64,000 nt of DNA, taken from NCBI GenBank assembly GCA_913058495.1, contig CAJXQC010000014.1, forward strand, positions 1 to 64,000. Direction: 5' to 3'. The translations under genes were made by a program, and so were the position numbers. This document shows positions 25,443 through 35,250 of this stretch, piece by piece; positions within the stretch are counted from its first letter, which is position 1; each line of letters begins with the position of its first letter. A model generated the notes under the pieces. The model searched no databases. It was not told where the DNA came from and worked only from the letters and a program-made list of their open reading frames with translations. This DNA is from an uncultured Balneola sp. (GTDB lineage Bacteria > Bacteroidota > Rhodothermia > Balneolales > Balneolaceae).

Positions 25443-25522
25443 CAACACATTCCTTCTTTTTTTGTAACTTCAGGCAGTTAAAAAAGCGCTTACAGAATTA
25501 TAATCACTAAAGAAATTTTATC

Positions 25523-26701
25523 ATGCGAGACGTAGTAATTGTTGAAGCCAAAAGAACACCAATTGGAGCTTTTGGCGGAAGCTTGGCATCTTTCACAGCC
25601 CCCGAATTAGGTAGTACAGCTATCATAGAATTACTTAAATCTTCAGGCATTTCAGCTGATGTTGTTCAGGAAGTTGTGATGGGTAATGTTCTTACTGCTG
25701 GTATTGGTCAAGCTCCTGCAAGGCAAGCAGCATTAAAAGCCGGTCTTTCTCAAAAAACTCCTAGTACTACTGTAAACAAAGTTTGTGCTTCAGGAATGAA
25801 AGCAATTATGATCGCTGCAGATCAGATTCGGTTGGGTGATGCCGATGTTGTTGTAGCAGGTGGAATGGAAAGCATGAGTAATGTCCCCTACTATCTCCCT
25901 AAACATAGATACGGTTCTAAATATGGGCATGTTCAGACAGAAGATGGAATTCTAAAGGATGGACTTTGGGACGTTTATAATGACTATGCTATGGGTAATG
26001 CTGCTGAAGTTTGTGCCAAAGAATGTAATATAAGTAGAGAAGAGCAGGACGAATTTGCTATAGAATCTTATAAAAGAGCTCAAAATGCTCAGGAAAAGGG
26101 GTATTTTGATGATGAGATGATTAAGGTAAAAGTAACAGACAGAAGAGGAAATGTTACAATAGTAGAAAAAGATGAAGAAGTTGCCCGGGTAAAATTTGAA
26201 AAAATTCCGTCTCTACGACCTGTTTTTGACAAAGAAGGAACTGTAACCGCCGCAAACGCTTCAAGTATTAATGATGGTGCTGCCGCGGTTTTAGTAATGA
26301 GTGCCGATAAAGCCAAGGAGTTAGGATTAACACCCATGGCTAAAATACTGAGCCATGGTAGTGCTGCAAAAGCTCCGGAATGGTTTACAACGGCTCCATC
26401 TGATGCAATTCCAATTGCACTAAAAAAAGCAGGGTTAACAACAAAAGAAATTGATTTATTTGAAATTAACGAAGCATTTTCTGTGGTTTCAATTGCTAAT
26501 AACCAAATTCTTGAACTCAATCCTGAGAAAGTGAATATCAATGGTGGAGCTGTAAGTATTGGCCACCCAATAGGTTGTTCAGGAGCTCGTATAGTTGTTA
26601 CATTATTACATGCTTTAAAAAGAACCGGCGGCAAGTATGGTTGTGCCGGCATCTGTAATGGTGGTGGTGGTGCTTCTGCGCTAGTTATAGAGATGATTTA
26701 A
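25523..26701 (+). CDS. Acetyl-CoA C-acetyltransferase (thiolase)
   Basis: The 392-residue product is a type II thiolase: MRDVVIVEAKRTPIGAFGG, the acyl-accepting Cys88 in NKVCASGMKA, GGMESMSNVPYYLP, the GHPIGCSGARI histidine motif, and the second catalytic Cys in CAGICNGGGGAS. It condenses two acetyl-CoA to acetoacetyl-CoA or runs the reverse reaction. It stands alone between an 80-bp upstream gap and a clear terminator. Confidence 0.95.
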   Translation: MRDVVIVEAKRTPIGAFGGSLASFTAPELGSTAIIELLKSSGISADVVQEVVMGNVLTAGIGQAPARQAALKAGLSQKTPSTTVNKVCASGMKAIMIAADQIRLGDADVVVAGGMESMSNVPYYLPKHRYGSKYGHVQTEDGILKDGLWDVYNDYAMGNAAEVCAKECNISREEQDEFAIESYKRAQNAQEKGYFDDEMIKVKVTDRRGNVTIVEKDEEVARVKFEKIPSLRPVFDKEGTVTAANASSINDGAAAVLVMSADKAKELGLTPMAKILSHGSAAKAPEWFTTAPSDAIPIALKKAGLTTKEIDLFEINEAFSVVSIANNQILELNPEKVNINGGAVSIGHPIGCSGARIVVTLLHALKRTGGKYGCAGICNGGGGASALVIEMI

Positions 26702-26704
26702 AAT

Positions 26705-26730
26705 AAAAAAGGAGTAAAAACTCCTTTTTT
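26705..26730 (+). terminator. Intrinsic terminator of the thiolase gene
   Basis: AAAAAAGGAGT pairs with ACTCCTTTTTT (stem core GGAGT 26711-26715 with ACTCC 26720-26724), ending in a T run. It starts within a few bases of the stop codon. Confidence 0.85.
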
Positions 26731-26800
26731 GTTTGACTTTATAAACGAACTCGCATATTATCAACCTAGATTTTAATTAAACCCTCATATATACTGTAAT

Positions 26801-26911
26801 ACAGCTACTATTTATTCATCCAATACCGAATAATTATTACATACAGGGCAACCTGCTTCCCATTAAAGTCTAAATTCTGATATTACTATTTCGAACAGCT
26901 ACTATTTATTC
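26801..26911. repeat. 17-bp direct repeat upstream of porU
   Basis: ACAGCTACTATTTATTC occurs exactly at 26801-26817 and again at 26895-26911, a 94-bp period, in the 258-bp region between the thiolase and porU. The second copy ends 48 bp before the porU ATG. It could be a pair of regulator sites or a small duplication. Confidence 0.55.
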
Positions 26912-26959
26912 GCCACGTGCGTTAATTAATTTTTTCAGATCTATTTATAGTAATTAATA

Positions 26960-29900
26960 ATGAAGATTAGGCTTGTGCTTTTTTGTGGGGTGTTCGTTTT
27001 CTTTAGCTCTGTTTCGCTTCTGGCGCAAAGAGTAAAGATTACTGCTGAAACAAACTCATTTACTGATTATGAATTGGTAAATGATACTGATAAAATTCTA
27101 CCGCCCTATCAGCTGCTAATTCCTGTTATAAATGGACAACCGGCTTTCAAAATACTTGAACAAAGTATTACCGAGACCAACACCTCTCTCTCAGAAAGCA
27201 CAATTGCAGCCTCTTTTATTTCATCGGATAATGTGGAGCCGGTAGAAATTGCAAGCACCGGGTTATACAGAGGATTTGAAAAAGCTCAGGTTTTATTCCA
27301 CAGAGTCAGATACACATCGAACTCTATCTTGACAACCAAAAAGCTTAGGGTCCGGGTTTATAAAACTGATAATAAGAGAACTATACCTTCCAAGAAAACT
27401 ATCAGTACAGACTCTCCGTTGGGATCAGGAATATGGTTCAGAATTCCCATCACTGAAAATCATATTTACAAACTTGATGCAAACTATTTAAATGAACTTG
27501 GGCTAGCTGTTGAAAATATAGATCCGCGGAAAATCCAGCTTTGGGGAACCAACGGCTATCAACTTCCTGAATTGAGCGGTGCTGACAGACCATCTTTTTC
27601 TCAAATTCCTATTATTGTTGAAGGAGAAAGTGATGGTTCCTTTGATGCCGGTGACCAATTATTGTTTTATGGAAACAGCCCACATCGTGTACTAAGAAAT
27701 CAGGATAAATTTGTTCACAGCTTACATCCATACTCAGATCATAAATTTGTGTATTTAACCGTAGCTGACCAAAACGGATTGCGTTTAACTCCTTCAAACA
27801 CAAATTTAAATCCTACTTCTACTGTTAGTTCATTCACCGATTTTATTTGGAAGGATGAGGAATTAACAAAGCCTGAAGATAGATTCAAATCTGGAAGATA
27901 TTGGCTTGGTCAATCAATTTCAGCTACCCAAAGCAATGTTCCGGTTTCCATATTGAAGGACACATTATTCGGAGCTGCAAACATCTTAAATGTAAATGTT
28001 ACTGCACGCCTGTATGCTCGTTCAGAAGCGTTAATAACCTTTGATGTTGACTTGAATAATATCAACGTTGCTCAAAATAACGTGTCCAGTTTATCTTCCT
28101 CAAGTTCCTCAGAAGGATACAATGGAAGTGAAGGAGACGCTGCATCTCCGTATAATATCAATGAAGATGTAACTGTTTCTGTAAATGATGGTATTCTTGA
28201 TTTAACAGCTTCCGTTACTCACCGGCAACAAAATAGTATAGCTTTTGTTGATTGGATTAGATTGACTTTTGAACGCTCATTGGTTGCGGAATCCAATCGA
28301 TTATTATTTTATACAATTAATGAGGCCGTACCCCAACAGGAAGTTACTTTTAGATTGCAAGGATTTAATACAAATCCATATGTATTAGATGTAACTGACC
28401 CTTCAAACCCACTTTTACTTACGGCAACTAGCACTGCCAATGATAATTTTGTTGTAGATTATTTTCAGAATACAGGCAGAACCATTATCGCTCAATCTAC
28501 TTTTCCAACACCAGCAATGGGAGAACAAATTGAGAATCAAAATATAAAAGGCCTTGCTACTTACCCTGATTATATCGTTGTAACCTCAGAAGAACTTAAA
28601 GAGGAAGCCTTTGAATTGGCTCAATATCGGCAAGAACAAGGGTTTACTCCTGTTTTAGTAACACAAACTGAAATATTTAATGAATTCTCAAGTGGAGTAA
28701 AAGATCCTTCTGCAATAAGGGATTACGTCAAATTTTTGTGGGATCGAGCGGTAACCAGCGGAGAAAATGAACCACAATACTTGCTACTTTTTGGTGATAC
28801 AAGCTATGATACTAAGGATATCATAGAAAACGCTTTAACAAATCATGTTCTCACATATCAAAGTCAGCAATCAACTGTAAGAGCTACCGGAAGTGGAGGT
28901 GGAACTTTTGGTACCGACGATTTCTTTGGATATTTAGATGATTCTGAAGGCGATATAGGAGGTGGCAATACCGAGAACAGTTTTTTAATGGATATTGGGA
29001 TTGGAAGAATAACTGCACAAACTTCTACCGATGCATCAAATTTAATAGATAAAATTAAAAGATACGAAGCTCATTCAAATGCCGGAGAATGGCAAAACTT
29101 ATTTACATTTGCTGCTGATGATGACTTCCCTGAACAAAACACAAACAGAGATATACATACTGTTAATGCTGACGTTTCTGCTGAAATGATGTCTCTTAAT
29201 GAACCAGGCATTCGTTTGAATAAAGTATATGAATTCTCATATCCGGTTGAAATTACCGGAGCCGGACGACAAATACCTGAAGCTACTCAGGACTTCATTG
29301 GAGCTATAAATAACGGAACACTTGTTCTCAATTATTCAGGTCATGGCAACGAACAAACCCTTTCAGATGAAGAGCTTTTTCTTTCAGAATATATAACCGG
29401 ATTAACAAATACTGATAAATTATGTGTACTCGTTACAGCCACTTGCCAGTTTGGAAGGTATGACGATACAAGCGATCAATCAGGAGCTGAACGATTCGTA
29501 AGTGCTGTAAATGGAGGAGGAATTGCTTCCTTTACTACAACACGAGTAGTGTATACAAACTCAACTGTTAGCTCCAGTAATAACTTTGGTTTGAATCTGG
29601 CTCTTTCCCAAAGAATGTCCGAAAGGAAATCGGATGGTACTCCAAAGCGCTTAGGAGATATTATGAGGGAAACCAAAAACACCATTATAGGAAATGGCAA
29701 TTCCCGGGTTGGTGCTTCAACTAATAGCAAGAAATTCGTTTTAATTGGTGACCCGGCTACAATATTCAAACTTCCATCTCAAAAAGCAGTTATCACTTCA
29801 ATCAATGGTACAGATGTCCTCGATCAGGATACCACTATCTCGCTGCGTGCTTTAGATCAAGTTACTATATCAGGCAGAATTGAAAACAGTAGTAATCAAC

Positions 29901-30883
29901 TTGATAACTCGTACAATGGAAAGGTTGTTTTATCAGTATTTGACGCACGTCGTTCGGTAAGTCTTCCTGACCGTGAGTGGAATTGTGTACTCAATGGGGA
30001 TTGTACTTATGATGTAGAAACCAATCTACTTTTTAAAGGTACTGTGACCGTTGAGAATGGTCAGTTTTCACAGATATTTATAATACCAAAAGATATCAGC
30101 TCTTCAACTGAAAATGGCAGAATTGTTTTATATGCCCAAGGATCTTCTGCTTACGCCGGCGGAGCTTTTACTGATATTACTTTTGATGGCATAAATCCGG
30201 ATGCTGTCAATGATGGAAACGGACCTTCTATGAATATTTATTTGAACGATGAAAAATTTGTAAACGGAAATTTAGTCAGCGATTCACCTAAACTGATCGT
30301 TGAACTTCAGGATAATTCAGGAATTAACACTACAGGAACAGGAGTTGGACATGAAATAATTGCTACTATCGATACAAAGCCTACACAAACATTTATCCTC
30401 AATGAATTTTATGAGGGAAATTTAAATGATTTCACTGGAGGGCGTATCGAGTTTCCTCTGGATCAATTACCGGAGGGTAGTTACTCGCTGAAAGTTCGGG
30501 CATGGGATGTACATAATAATCCAAACGAAAAAGAGATCTTTTTCGAAGTTGCTCCCAAAAATGAACTCTCGATTCGGAATATTTACAATTATCCGAATCC
30601 AATGAATTCAAAAACTCAGTTTACGTTCGAACATAATCAGCCGGGCAATCCGTTAGACGTGTCTATAAAAATATACACACTTAGCGGAAAGCCGGTACAA
30701 TACATTAAGCAAGAATCACTTATTACATCTAATTCTTATGCCAATATTCCATGGAATGGCCGTGACAGGGATAATGATCGCCTGGGCAACGGTACTTATA
30801 TTTATGTGCTTCGGGTTACAGCAGAAACCCCGGAAGGAAAACAATCAATCGAAAAAATCGAAAAGCTCGTAATCTTAAGATAG
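26960..30883 (+). CDS. porU: Type IX secretion system sortase PorU (C25 peptidase family)
   Basis: The 1307-residue product has a signal peptide (FCGVFVFFSSVSLLAQ), a long beta-rich N-terminal region, and a gingipain-type C25 domain (about 530-930). The C25 motifs are YPDYIVVTSEELKEEAFELAQYRQ, YLLLFGDTSYD and MDIGIGRI. The catalytic pair is His795 (NYSGHGNEQ) and Cys829 (TATCQFGRYD). The last 100 residues form an FlgD-like domain (IYNYPNPMNSKTQF, NGTYIYVLRV). PorU removes the C-terminal signal of T9SS cargo and attaches it to the cell surface, acting with PorV. porV follows 54 bp later. Confidence 0.93.
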   Translation: MKIRLVLFCGVFVFFSSVSLLAQRVKITAETNSFTDYELVNDTDKILPPYQLLIPVINGQPAFKILEQSITETNTSLSESTIAASFISSDNVEPVEIASTGLYRGFEKAQVLFHRVRYTSNSILTTKKLRVRVYKTDNKRTIPSKKTISTDSPLGSGIWFRIPITENHIYKLDANYLNELGLAVENIDPRKIQLWGTNGYQLPELSGADRPSFSQIPIIVEGESDGSFDAGDQLLFYGNSPHRVLRNQDKFVHSLHPYSDHKFVYLTVADQNGLRLTPSNTNLNPTSTVSSFTDFIWKDEELTKPEDRFKSGRYWLGQSISATQSNVPVSILKDTLFGAANILNVNVTARLYARSEALITFDVDLNNINVAQNNVSSLSSSSSSEGYNGSEGDAASPYNINEDVTVSVNDGILDLTASVTHRQQNSIAFVDWIRLTFERSLVAESNRLLFYTINEAVPQQEVTFRLQGFNTNPYVLDVTDPSNPLLLTATSTANDNFVVDYFQNTGRTIIAQSTFPTPAMGEQIENQNIKGLATYPDYIVVTSEELKEEAFELAQYRQEQGFTPVLVTQTEIFNEFSSGVKDPSAIRDYVKFLWDRAVTSGENEPQYLLLFGDTSYDTKDIIENALTNHVLTYQSQQSTVRATGSGGGTFGTDDFFGYLDDSEGDIGGGNTENSFLMDIGIGRITAQTSTDASNLIDKIKRYEAHSNAGEWQNLFTFAADDDFPEQNTNRDIHTVNADVSAEMMSLNEPGIRLNKVYEFSYPVEITGAGRQIPEATQDFIGAINNGTLVLNYSGHGNEQTLSDEELFLSEYITGLTNTDKLCVLVTATCQFGRYDDTSDQSGAERFVSAVNGGGIASFTTTRVVYTNSTVSSSNNFGLNLALSQRMSERKSDGTPKRLGDIMRETKNTIIGNGNSRVGASTNSKKFVLIGDPATIFKLPSQKAVITSINGTDVLDQDTTISLRALDQVTISGRIENSSNQLDNSYNGKVVLSVFDARRSVSLPDREWNCVLNGDCTYDVETNLLFKGTVTVENGQFSQIFIIPKDISSSTENGRIVLYAQGSSAYAGGAFTDITFDGINPDAVNDGNGPSMNIYLNDEKFVNGNLVSDSPKLIVELQDNSGINTTGTGVGHEIIATIDTKPTQTFILNEFYEGNLNDFTGGRIEFPLDQLPEGSYSLKVRAWDVHNNPNEKEIFFEVAPKNELSIRNIYNYPNPMNSKTQFTFEHNQPGNPLDVSIKIYTLSGKPVQYIKQESLITSNSYANIPWNGRDRDNDRLGNGTYIYVLRVTAETPEGKQSIEKIEKLVILR

Positions 30884-30937
30884 TGAGCATTAAAAATCAT
30901 TTTAATACGTTATATTTATCCAAACACTTTGTATGAT

Positions 30938-32077
30938 ATGAACAGAAATTTATTATTACTCATTACGAGTTTCTTTATACTTTTTTCAACCACAACCATT
31001 AAGGCTCAAGTTGGTATTACAGGAGTGCCCTTTTTACAAATCGAAGCTGATTCCAGAGGTGCCGGCATGGGGAACACCGGTGTAGCACTTGCGGATAATG
31101 CAGCCGCTTTGTTTTGGAATCCCGCCGGTCTTGCCTATCAAAAAGATAATCAAGCCAGTTTCACGCATTCAAACTGGTTAGCAAATTTTGGAGTAAACGA
31201 TTTGTTCTATGATTATCTGGTGGTTAAACAGTACGTAGAAGGTATTGGAACCATAGGTGGGCATATTACTTTCCTTAATCTAGGTGAACAGCTTAATACT
31301 ACTGAGGGTGGTGAAGAAGGAGCCAGATTCAATAGTTATGAGTTTGCAATCGGTTTGTCTTACGGAACAGAAGTAAGTAAGAATTTAGCCCTTGGTGGAG
31401 GGGCAAGACTTATATACTCAAGTTTAGCAAGCGGAATACAAGTTGGAGGTCAAAAGATTAACCCAGGATCAAGTGTTGGTATAGATATTTCAGCACTTTA
31501 TAAAACAGATCCTTTCGATTTTGGTTCTTCTGACGCTATTGCCAGTTTTGGAATAAATCTCTCTAATCTAGGACCGGGAATTCAGTACTCTGATAATGCT
31601 CAGAAAGACCCTCTTCCAACTGTTTTACGATTTGGTCCCGCAATAAATTTCGGGCTGGATGAAGACAGAATCAACGAACTTACTGTTGCTGTAGACATTA
31701 CTAAGATCATGGCTCGCCAGGAAGCAATTGTAACTGAAGATGATACAACCTTCCGTGCAGTTGCCCCTCTGAAAGCTTTAATAGAATCATGGGGTACATA
31801 TCGCCCATTTGATCCCAATACGGGAACCAGAACCAGCGTAAGTTTGATGGAACAGTTTATGATTGGAGCAGGTCTGGAATATTGGTACGATCGTAAGTTC
31901 GCCATTCGGGGAGGCTACTATTATGAATCTCCTGATAATGGTGACAGAGAATTTATTACCTTTGGTGCTGGCCTGAGGTATAATCAATTTGGTGTGGATT
32001 TCAGTTATATAAAAACACTTGAATCCCAAAGTCCTCTGGCAAACACTTTACGCTTTAGTATTCTCCTGAACTATTAA
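30938..32077 (+). CDS. porV: Type IX secretion outer membrane protein PorV
   Basis: From the ATG at 30938 (a TTG three codons earlier is less likely) the 379-residue protein has a signal peptide ending at IKAQ. The mature part shows the PorV/FadL-like start FLQIEADSRGAGMGNTGVALADNAAALFWNPAGLA, then alternating beta strands of an outer membrane barrel, ending LRFSILLNY. PorV shuttles T9SS cargo from the translocon to PorU, which fits the neighbouring porU. The pseudo-M6 gene starts 5 bp after the stop. Confidence 0.92.
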   Translation: MNRNLLLLITSFFILFSTTTIKAQVGITGVPFLQIEADSRGAGMGNTGVALADNAAALFWNPAGLAYQKDNQASFTHSNWLANFGVNDLFYDYLVVKQYVEGIGTIGGHITFLNLGEQLNTTEGGEEGARFNSYEFAIGLSYGTEVSKNLALGGGARLIYSSLASGIQVGGQKINPGSSVGIDISALYKTDPFDFGSSDAIASFGINLSNLGPGIQYSDNAQKDPLPTVLRFGPAINFGLDEDRINELTVAVDITKIMARQEAIVTEDDTTFRAVAPLKALIESWGTYRPFDPNTGTRTSVSLMEQFMIGAGLEYWYDRKFAIRGGYYYESPDNGDREFITFGAGLRYNQFGVDFSYIKTLESQSPLANTLRFSILLNY

Positions 32078-32082
32078 AATAC

Positions 32083-35000
32083 ATGCCGGTTTCTAATTTT
32101 TTTCTTAAAAAGAGCGTGTTAATTGTAAGCATGCTCTTTTTATTTTCATTACAGACTTCAGCTCAAAAAATAGTTCCGAAAAAGAGCCATTCGATTTCTA
32201 TGGTTGATGATGCGGTCTATTCTGTACCAACAACCGGCACGCTTGATGTAGTTGCTATCATGGTCGAGTTCCAGCCTGATGAAAATGACCTTACCTCCGG
32301 AGCCGGTGTTTTTGAAGGTGGTCTTCCCTATCTGGTAAACGATCCCACTAATATTGATCCTTTGCCACATAACAGATCATATTTTGAAGCTCACCTCGAA
32401 TTCGCAAGAAATTACTTTGAACAATCTTCCGATAATCAACTTACTCTCAACTACAGGGTACTTCCTGATGTTTATCGTCTAGACAAAGAAATGAAGGAAT
32501 ATTCTCCAACCGGAAAAACTTTTACCAATGAAAAACTAGCTCAATTTATTGTTGATTCCTGGACAAAAGTTGAAGAAAATGGTGGCTTTGATGCCACAGG
32601 ACTTGATCCGGAAAATACTGCTTTTATAATTTTTCATGCAGGAATTGGCCGCGATATAGAACTTGTTGGTACCAGCTTAGACATCACTCCTCAAGACATT
32701 CCTTCAATTACGTTGAAAAAGAATGATCTGGCTGAACTTTTAAATCAACCTTCTTTTGATGGCATTTCAATAAATAACGGAGCTTTCAGAGTTACTAATT
32801 CCTTAATTATTCCTAGAACAGAATCCAGACGAGGGTTAGATATTCAGGATACTGAATTTGTTTTTCCTCTTTCAATAAATGGTTTGCTTTGTGCTTCAAT
32901 CGGTAGTCATTTGGGGCTTCCTGATCTTTTTAATACTGAAACCGGTGATTCAGGCATTGGCCGTTTTGGGTTGATGGATGGAGCTAGCTTTTTTGCATAC
33001 CAAGGACTTTTTCCTCCTGAACCATCAGCATGGGAAAAAACTTTTTTAGGCTGGACAACTCCGTTCGAGATCACGACCCAAACTACAGGTGAGATATCGC
33101 TTACAGCATCAAGTTCAAACGACCTTAGTAACATTGCTCAGTTCAACCTCTCATCCTCTGAGTATTTCCTTCTGGAAAACAGATACAGAGATATTGGAAA
33201 TGATGGAGTTACTTTAACTATCCGAAAAAATGATGGAACTGAAGTTCAACAAACCTTCACAAATGACAATGATACATTCGTCTTCCAGGGTTCAGATTTT
33301 GATGATTTATTTGAGCAAGGCGTCATTATTGATGTGAGCGATTTTGACTGGAGCTTACCGGGAGGTTTAGATGTAGGACCTGACGACAATGAAGGGACAG
33401 CAGATGATCGGGAATTGAATGGCGGAATCTTGATCTGGCACATTGACGAATCTGTTATAAACAAGAAAATATCTCAAAACTCAGGAGTAAACAGTAACCC
33501 TGATCGCAGAGGTGTGGATCTGGAAGAAGCTGAAGGTTCGCAGGATATTGGAAAACCGCTGGATGGTGCTTTAGATAACAGTGCTGCTTTCGGAATCCCA
33601 TTCGATTTCTGGTGGAGTGGCAACAATTTTACTGTTGTCAATCAGGGTAGTCAGGTTTCTCTTTATGAAAATCAATTTACTCCAAAAACTTTTCCTGATA
33701 CAGACAGCAATTCGGGAGGAAAGACATTTGTACGTTTTTTTGATTTTTCTGATAACCTTCCAACTGCTACGTTTAAAATTGAAGCGTTTACTGATTCCGA
33801 ATTTGATTACACTGAAGTACTTTCAATCACACAAAACGAAGAAAATTATTACACTGTTTCTAATTCGTATCATGACTTCTTTCCCCTTTCCATGGGGTTG
33901 TATACTTCCGGACCAGATAGCTTTCTTGTAATCCCAAAAAATGAAAACATTGATGCGGTCAGAATTGGCGAGCAGTCAAATACTATCTATGAAGTTAATT
34001 CTTCAAGTAATCAACAGCCATTTCTTGGGAATGAATTCATAACAGCACTAAATCCTGTAACAGCTTCTAATTTTTTGGTAACTGCTTTTGAATGGAATCA
34101 GGGAACAGAAACATTTGATGAAATCTGGCAAGTTGATACGACAGCCAATAAAGCCTTCATTAGCTCACAATCAGGTGATTCACTTTTTCTGGACTTCACT
34201 TCTGTAGCTCTGGATCCTGTCACCGGTAATAATCTTCCAAAACAAACTCCTATCGGTTTCAGATCTGAGATTGTCAACAATAGCAATGCATTGATAAACG
34301 GTCAAACGGTTTCTTTTCAAAGAAGTACAATTATAGATTTTTTGTCTGCTTCAACCAACCGACTATATTCAGGTCTTATAAAAGGTGAAGAGCAAAATGT
34401 ATATTATATTTTTGAAGATGATGCTTTCATACTAGCTGATCCCTCAAAAACAGATCCCTTCACGACAATTTTTTCTGAATATGCATCAGAATGGCCTGCA
34501 ATAAGTAAGGACTTTGAAATACTTCGTGTCGATAAAACGAATAATCTTTTGATCGGTTATAACAGAAACGGAGCCATCCTAAATAATATGCCCGTAGATG
34601 CACCTGAAAATGTGAAATTTACCGGAACCCCACTTTTGGCTGATATTACCGGAGATAATATTCAGGATATTCTTATAGTTGGTCAGGATGAATTCTCACT
34701 AAATATTTATGGATACCAAAAAGATGGCACGCCTCTTGAAGGATTTCCCTTATTTGTTGGCGAAGTAACTGATCAGAATTTTCAACCTATTCATCCGGCC
34801 TTTATTGGGAACACTCTTTATGCCGTAAGCCATATAGGTGATATAAAAGCCTGGAAATTTAATGATTTCACTTCTTCAGAATGGCCTTCTCGCTACGGCA
34901 GGAATTCTTTTAATAAAGTTTCTGCTGAAATTAATTCGAATGACCCTCAAAATGAGGGTTCTTCTTTTGATATCCTGAATAAAAAAGAAACATATAACTG

Positions 35001-35250
35001 GCCTAACCCTGCTGATCAGGAAACCAACTTAAGATTTCAGGTTGAGCAGGCCGGACAGGTAGAGGTCAATATAATTACTCAAAGCGGAAGGCTTGTTTAT
35101 AAAGATGTTTTACAGGTAAACGGAGGCTCTCCGGAAGAAATAACAATAAATACATCCGGGTGGGGAAGCGGTGTTTATTTCGCAATGGTGAAAGCCACTG
35201 TTAACGGAAATTCGGAATCTAAACTCGTTAAAATAGCGGTGGCTCATTAA
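32083..35250 (+). CDS. M6-family metalloprotease-like secreted protein with a degenerate zinc site
   Basis: The 1055-residue product has a signal peptide (KKSVLIVSMLFLFSLQTSAQ) and an M6/immune-inhibitor-A-like region (about 40-480: YFEAHLEFARNYFEQSS, IGRFGLMDGAS, GGILIWHIDESVI). A beta-rich middle follows, with a type IX sorting domain at the end (about 970-1055: YNWPNPADQETNLRF, GSGVYFAMVKA). Normal M6 enzymes have HEFGHxLGLPDL. Here the LGLPDL part is intact but residues 271-275 read ASIGS, so both His ligands and the catalytic Glu are gone. I found no HExxH elsewhere in the protein. It may be a pseudoenzyme tied to the secretion operon. The stop overlaps the next start (TAATG). Confidence 0.85.
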   Translation: MPVSNFFLKKSVLIVSMLFLFSLQTSAQKIVPKKSHSISMVDDAVYSVPTTGTLDVVAIMVEFQPDENDLTSGAGVFEGGLPYLVNDPTNIDPLPHNRSYFEAHLEFARNYFEQSSDNQLTLNYRVLPDVYRLDKEMKEYSPTGKTFTNEKLAQFIVDSWTKVEENGGFDATGLDPENTAFIIFHAGIGRDIELVGTSLDITPQDIPSITLKKNDLAELLNQPSFDGISINNGAFRVTNSLIIPRTESRRGLDIQDTEFVFPLSINGLLCASIGSHLGLPDLFNTETGDSGIGRFGLMDGASFFAYQGLFPPEPSAWEKTFLGWTTPFEITTQTTGEISLTASSSNDLSNIAQFNLSSSEYFLLENRYRDIGNDGVTLTIRKNDGTEVQQTFTNDNDTFVFQGSDFDDLFEQGVIIDVSDFDWSLPGGLDVGPDDNEGTADDRELNGGILIWHIDESVINKKISQNSGVNSNPDRRGVDLEEAEGSQDIGKPLDGALDNSAAFGIPFDFWWSGNNFTVVNQGSQVSLYENQFTPKTFPDTDSNSGGKTFVRFFDFSDNLPTATFKIEAFTDSEFDYTEVLSITQNEENYYTVSNSYHDFFPLSMGLYTSGPDSFLVIPKNENIDAVRIGEQSNTIYEVNSSSNQQPFLGNEFITALNPVTASNFLVTAFEWNQGTETFDEIWQVDTTANKAFISSQSGDSLFLDFTSVALDPVTGNNLPKQTPIGFRSEIVNNSNALINGQTVSFQRSTIIDFLSASTNRLYSGLIKGEEQNVYYIFEDDAFILADPSKTDPFTTIFSEYASEWPAISKDFEILRVDKTNNLLIGYNRNGAILNNMPVDAPENVKFTGTPLLADITGDNIQDILIVGQDEFSLNIYGYQKDGTPLEGFPLFVGEVTDQNFQPIHPAFIGNTLYAVSHIGDIKAWKFNDFTSSEWPSRYGRNSFNKVSAEINSNDPQNEGSSFDILNKKETYNWPNPADQETNLRFQVEQAGQVEVNIITQSGRLVYKDVLQVNGGSPEEITINTSGWGSGVYFAMVKATVNGNSESKLVKIAVAH
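32107..32145 (+). terminator. Intrinsic-terminator-like hairpin inside the signal-peptide codons of the M6-like gene
   Basis: AAAAAGAGC (32107-32115) pairs with GCTCTTTTT (32133-32141), extended by three pairs (one G-U) to a 12-bp stem with an 11-nt loop. It is followed by TATTTTC. It lies 30 bp after the porV stop and 24 bp into the downstream gene, so it may separate or attenuate porUV from the genes behind. Confidence 0.65.

Noticed and set aside
26089-26652. 187-residue antisense frame opposite the thiolase
   Set aside because: It mirrors the thiolase codons and has the unnatural composition expected of an antisense shadow.
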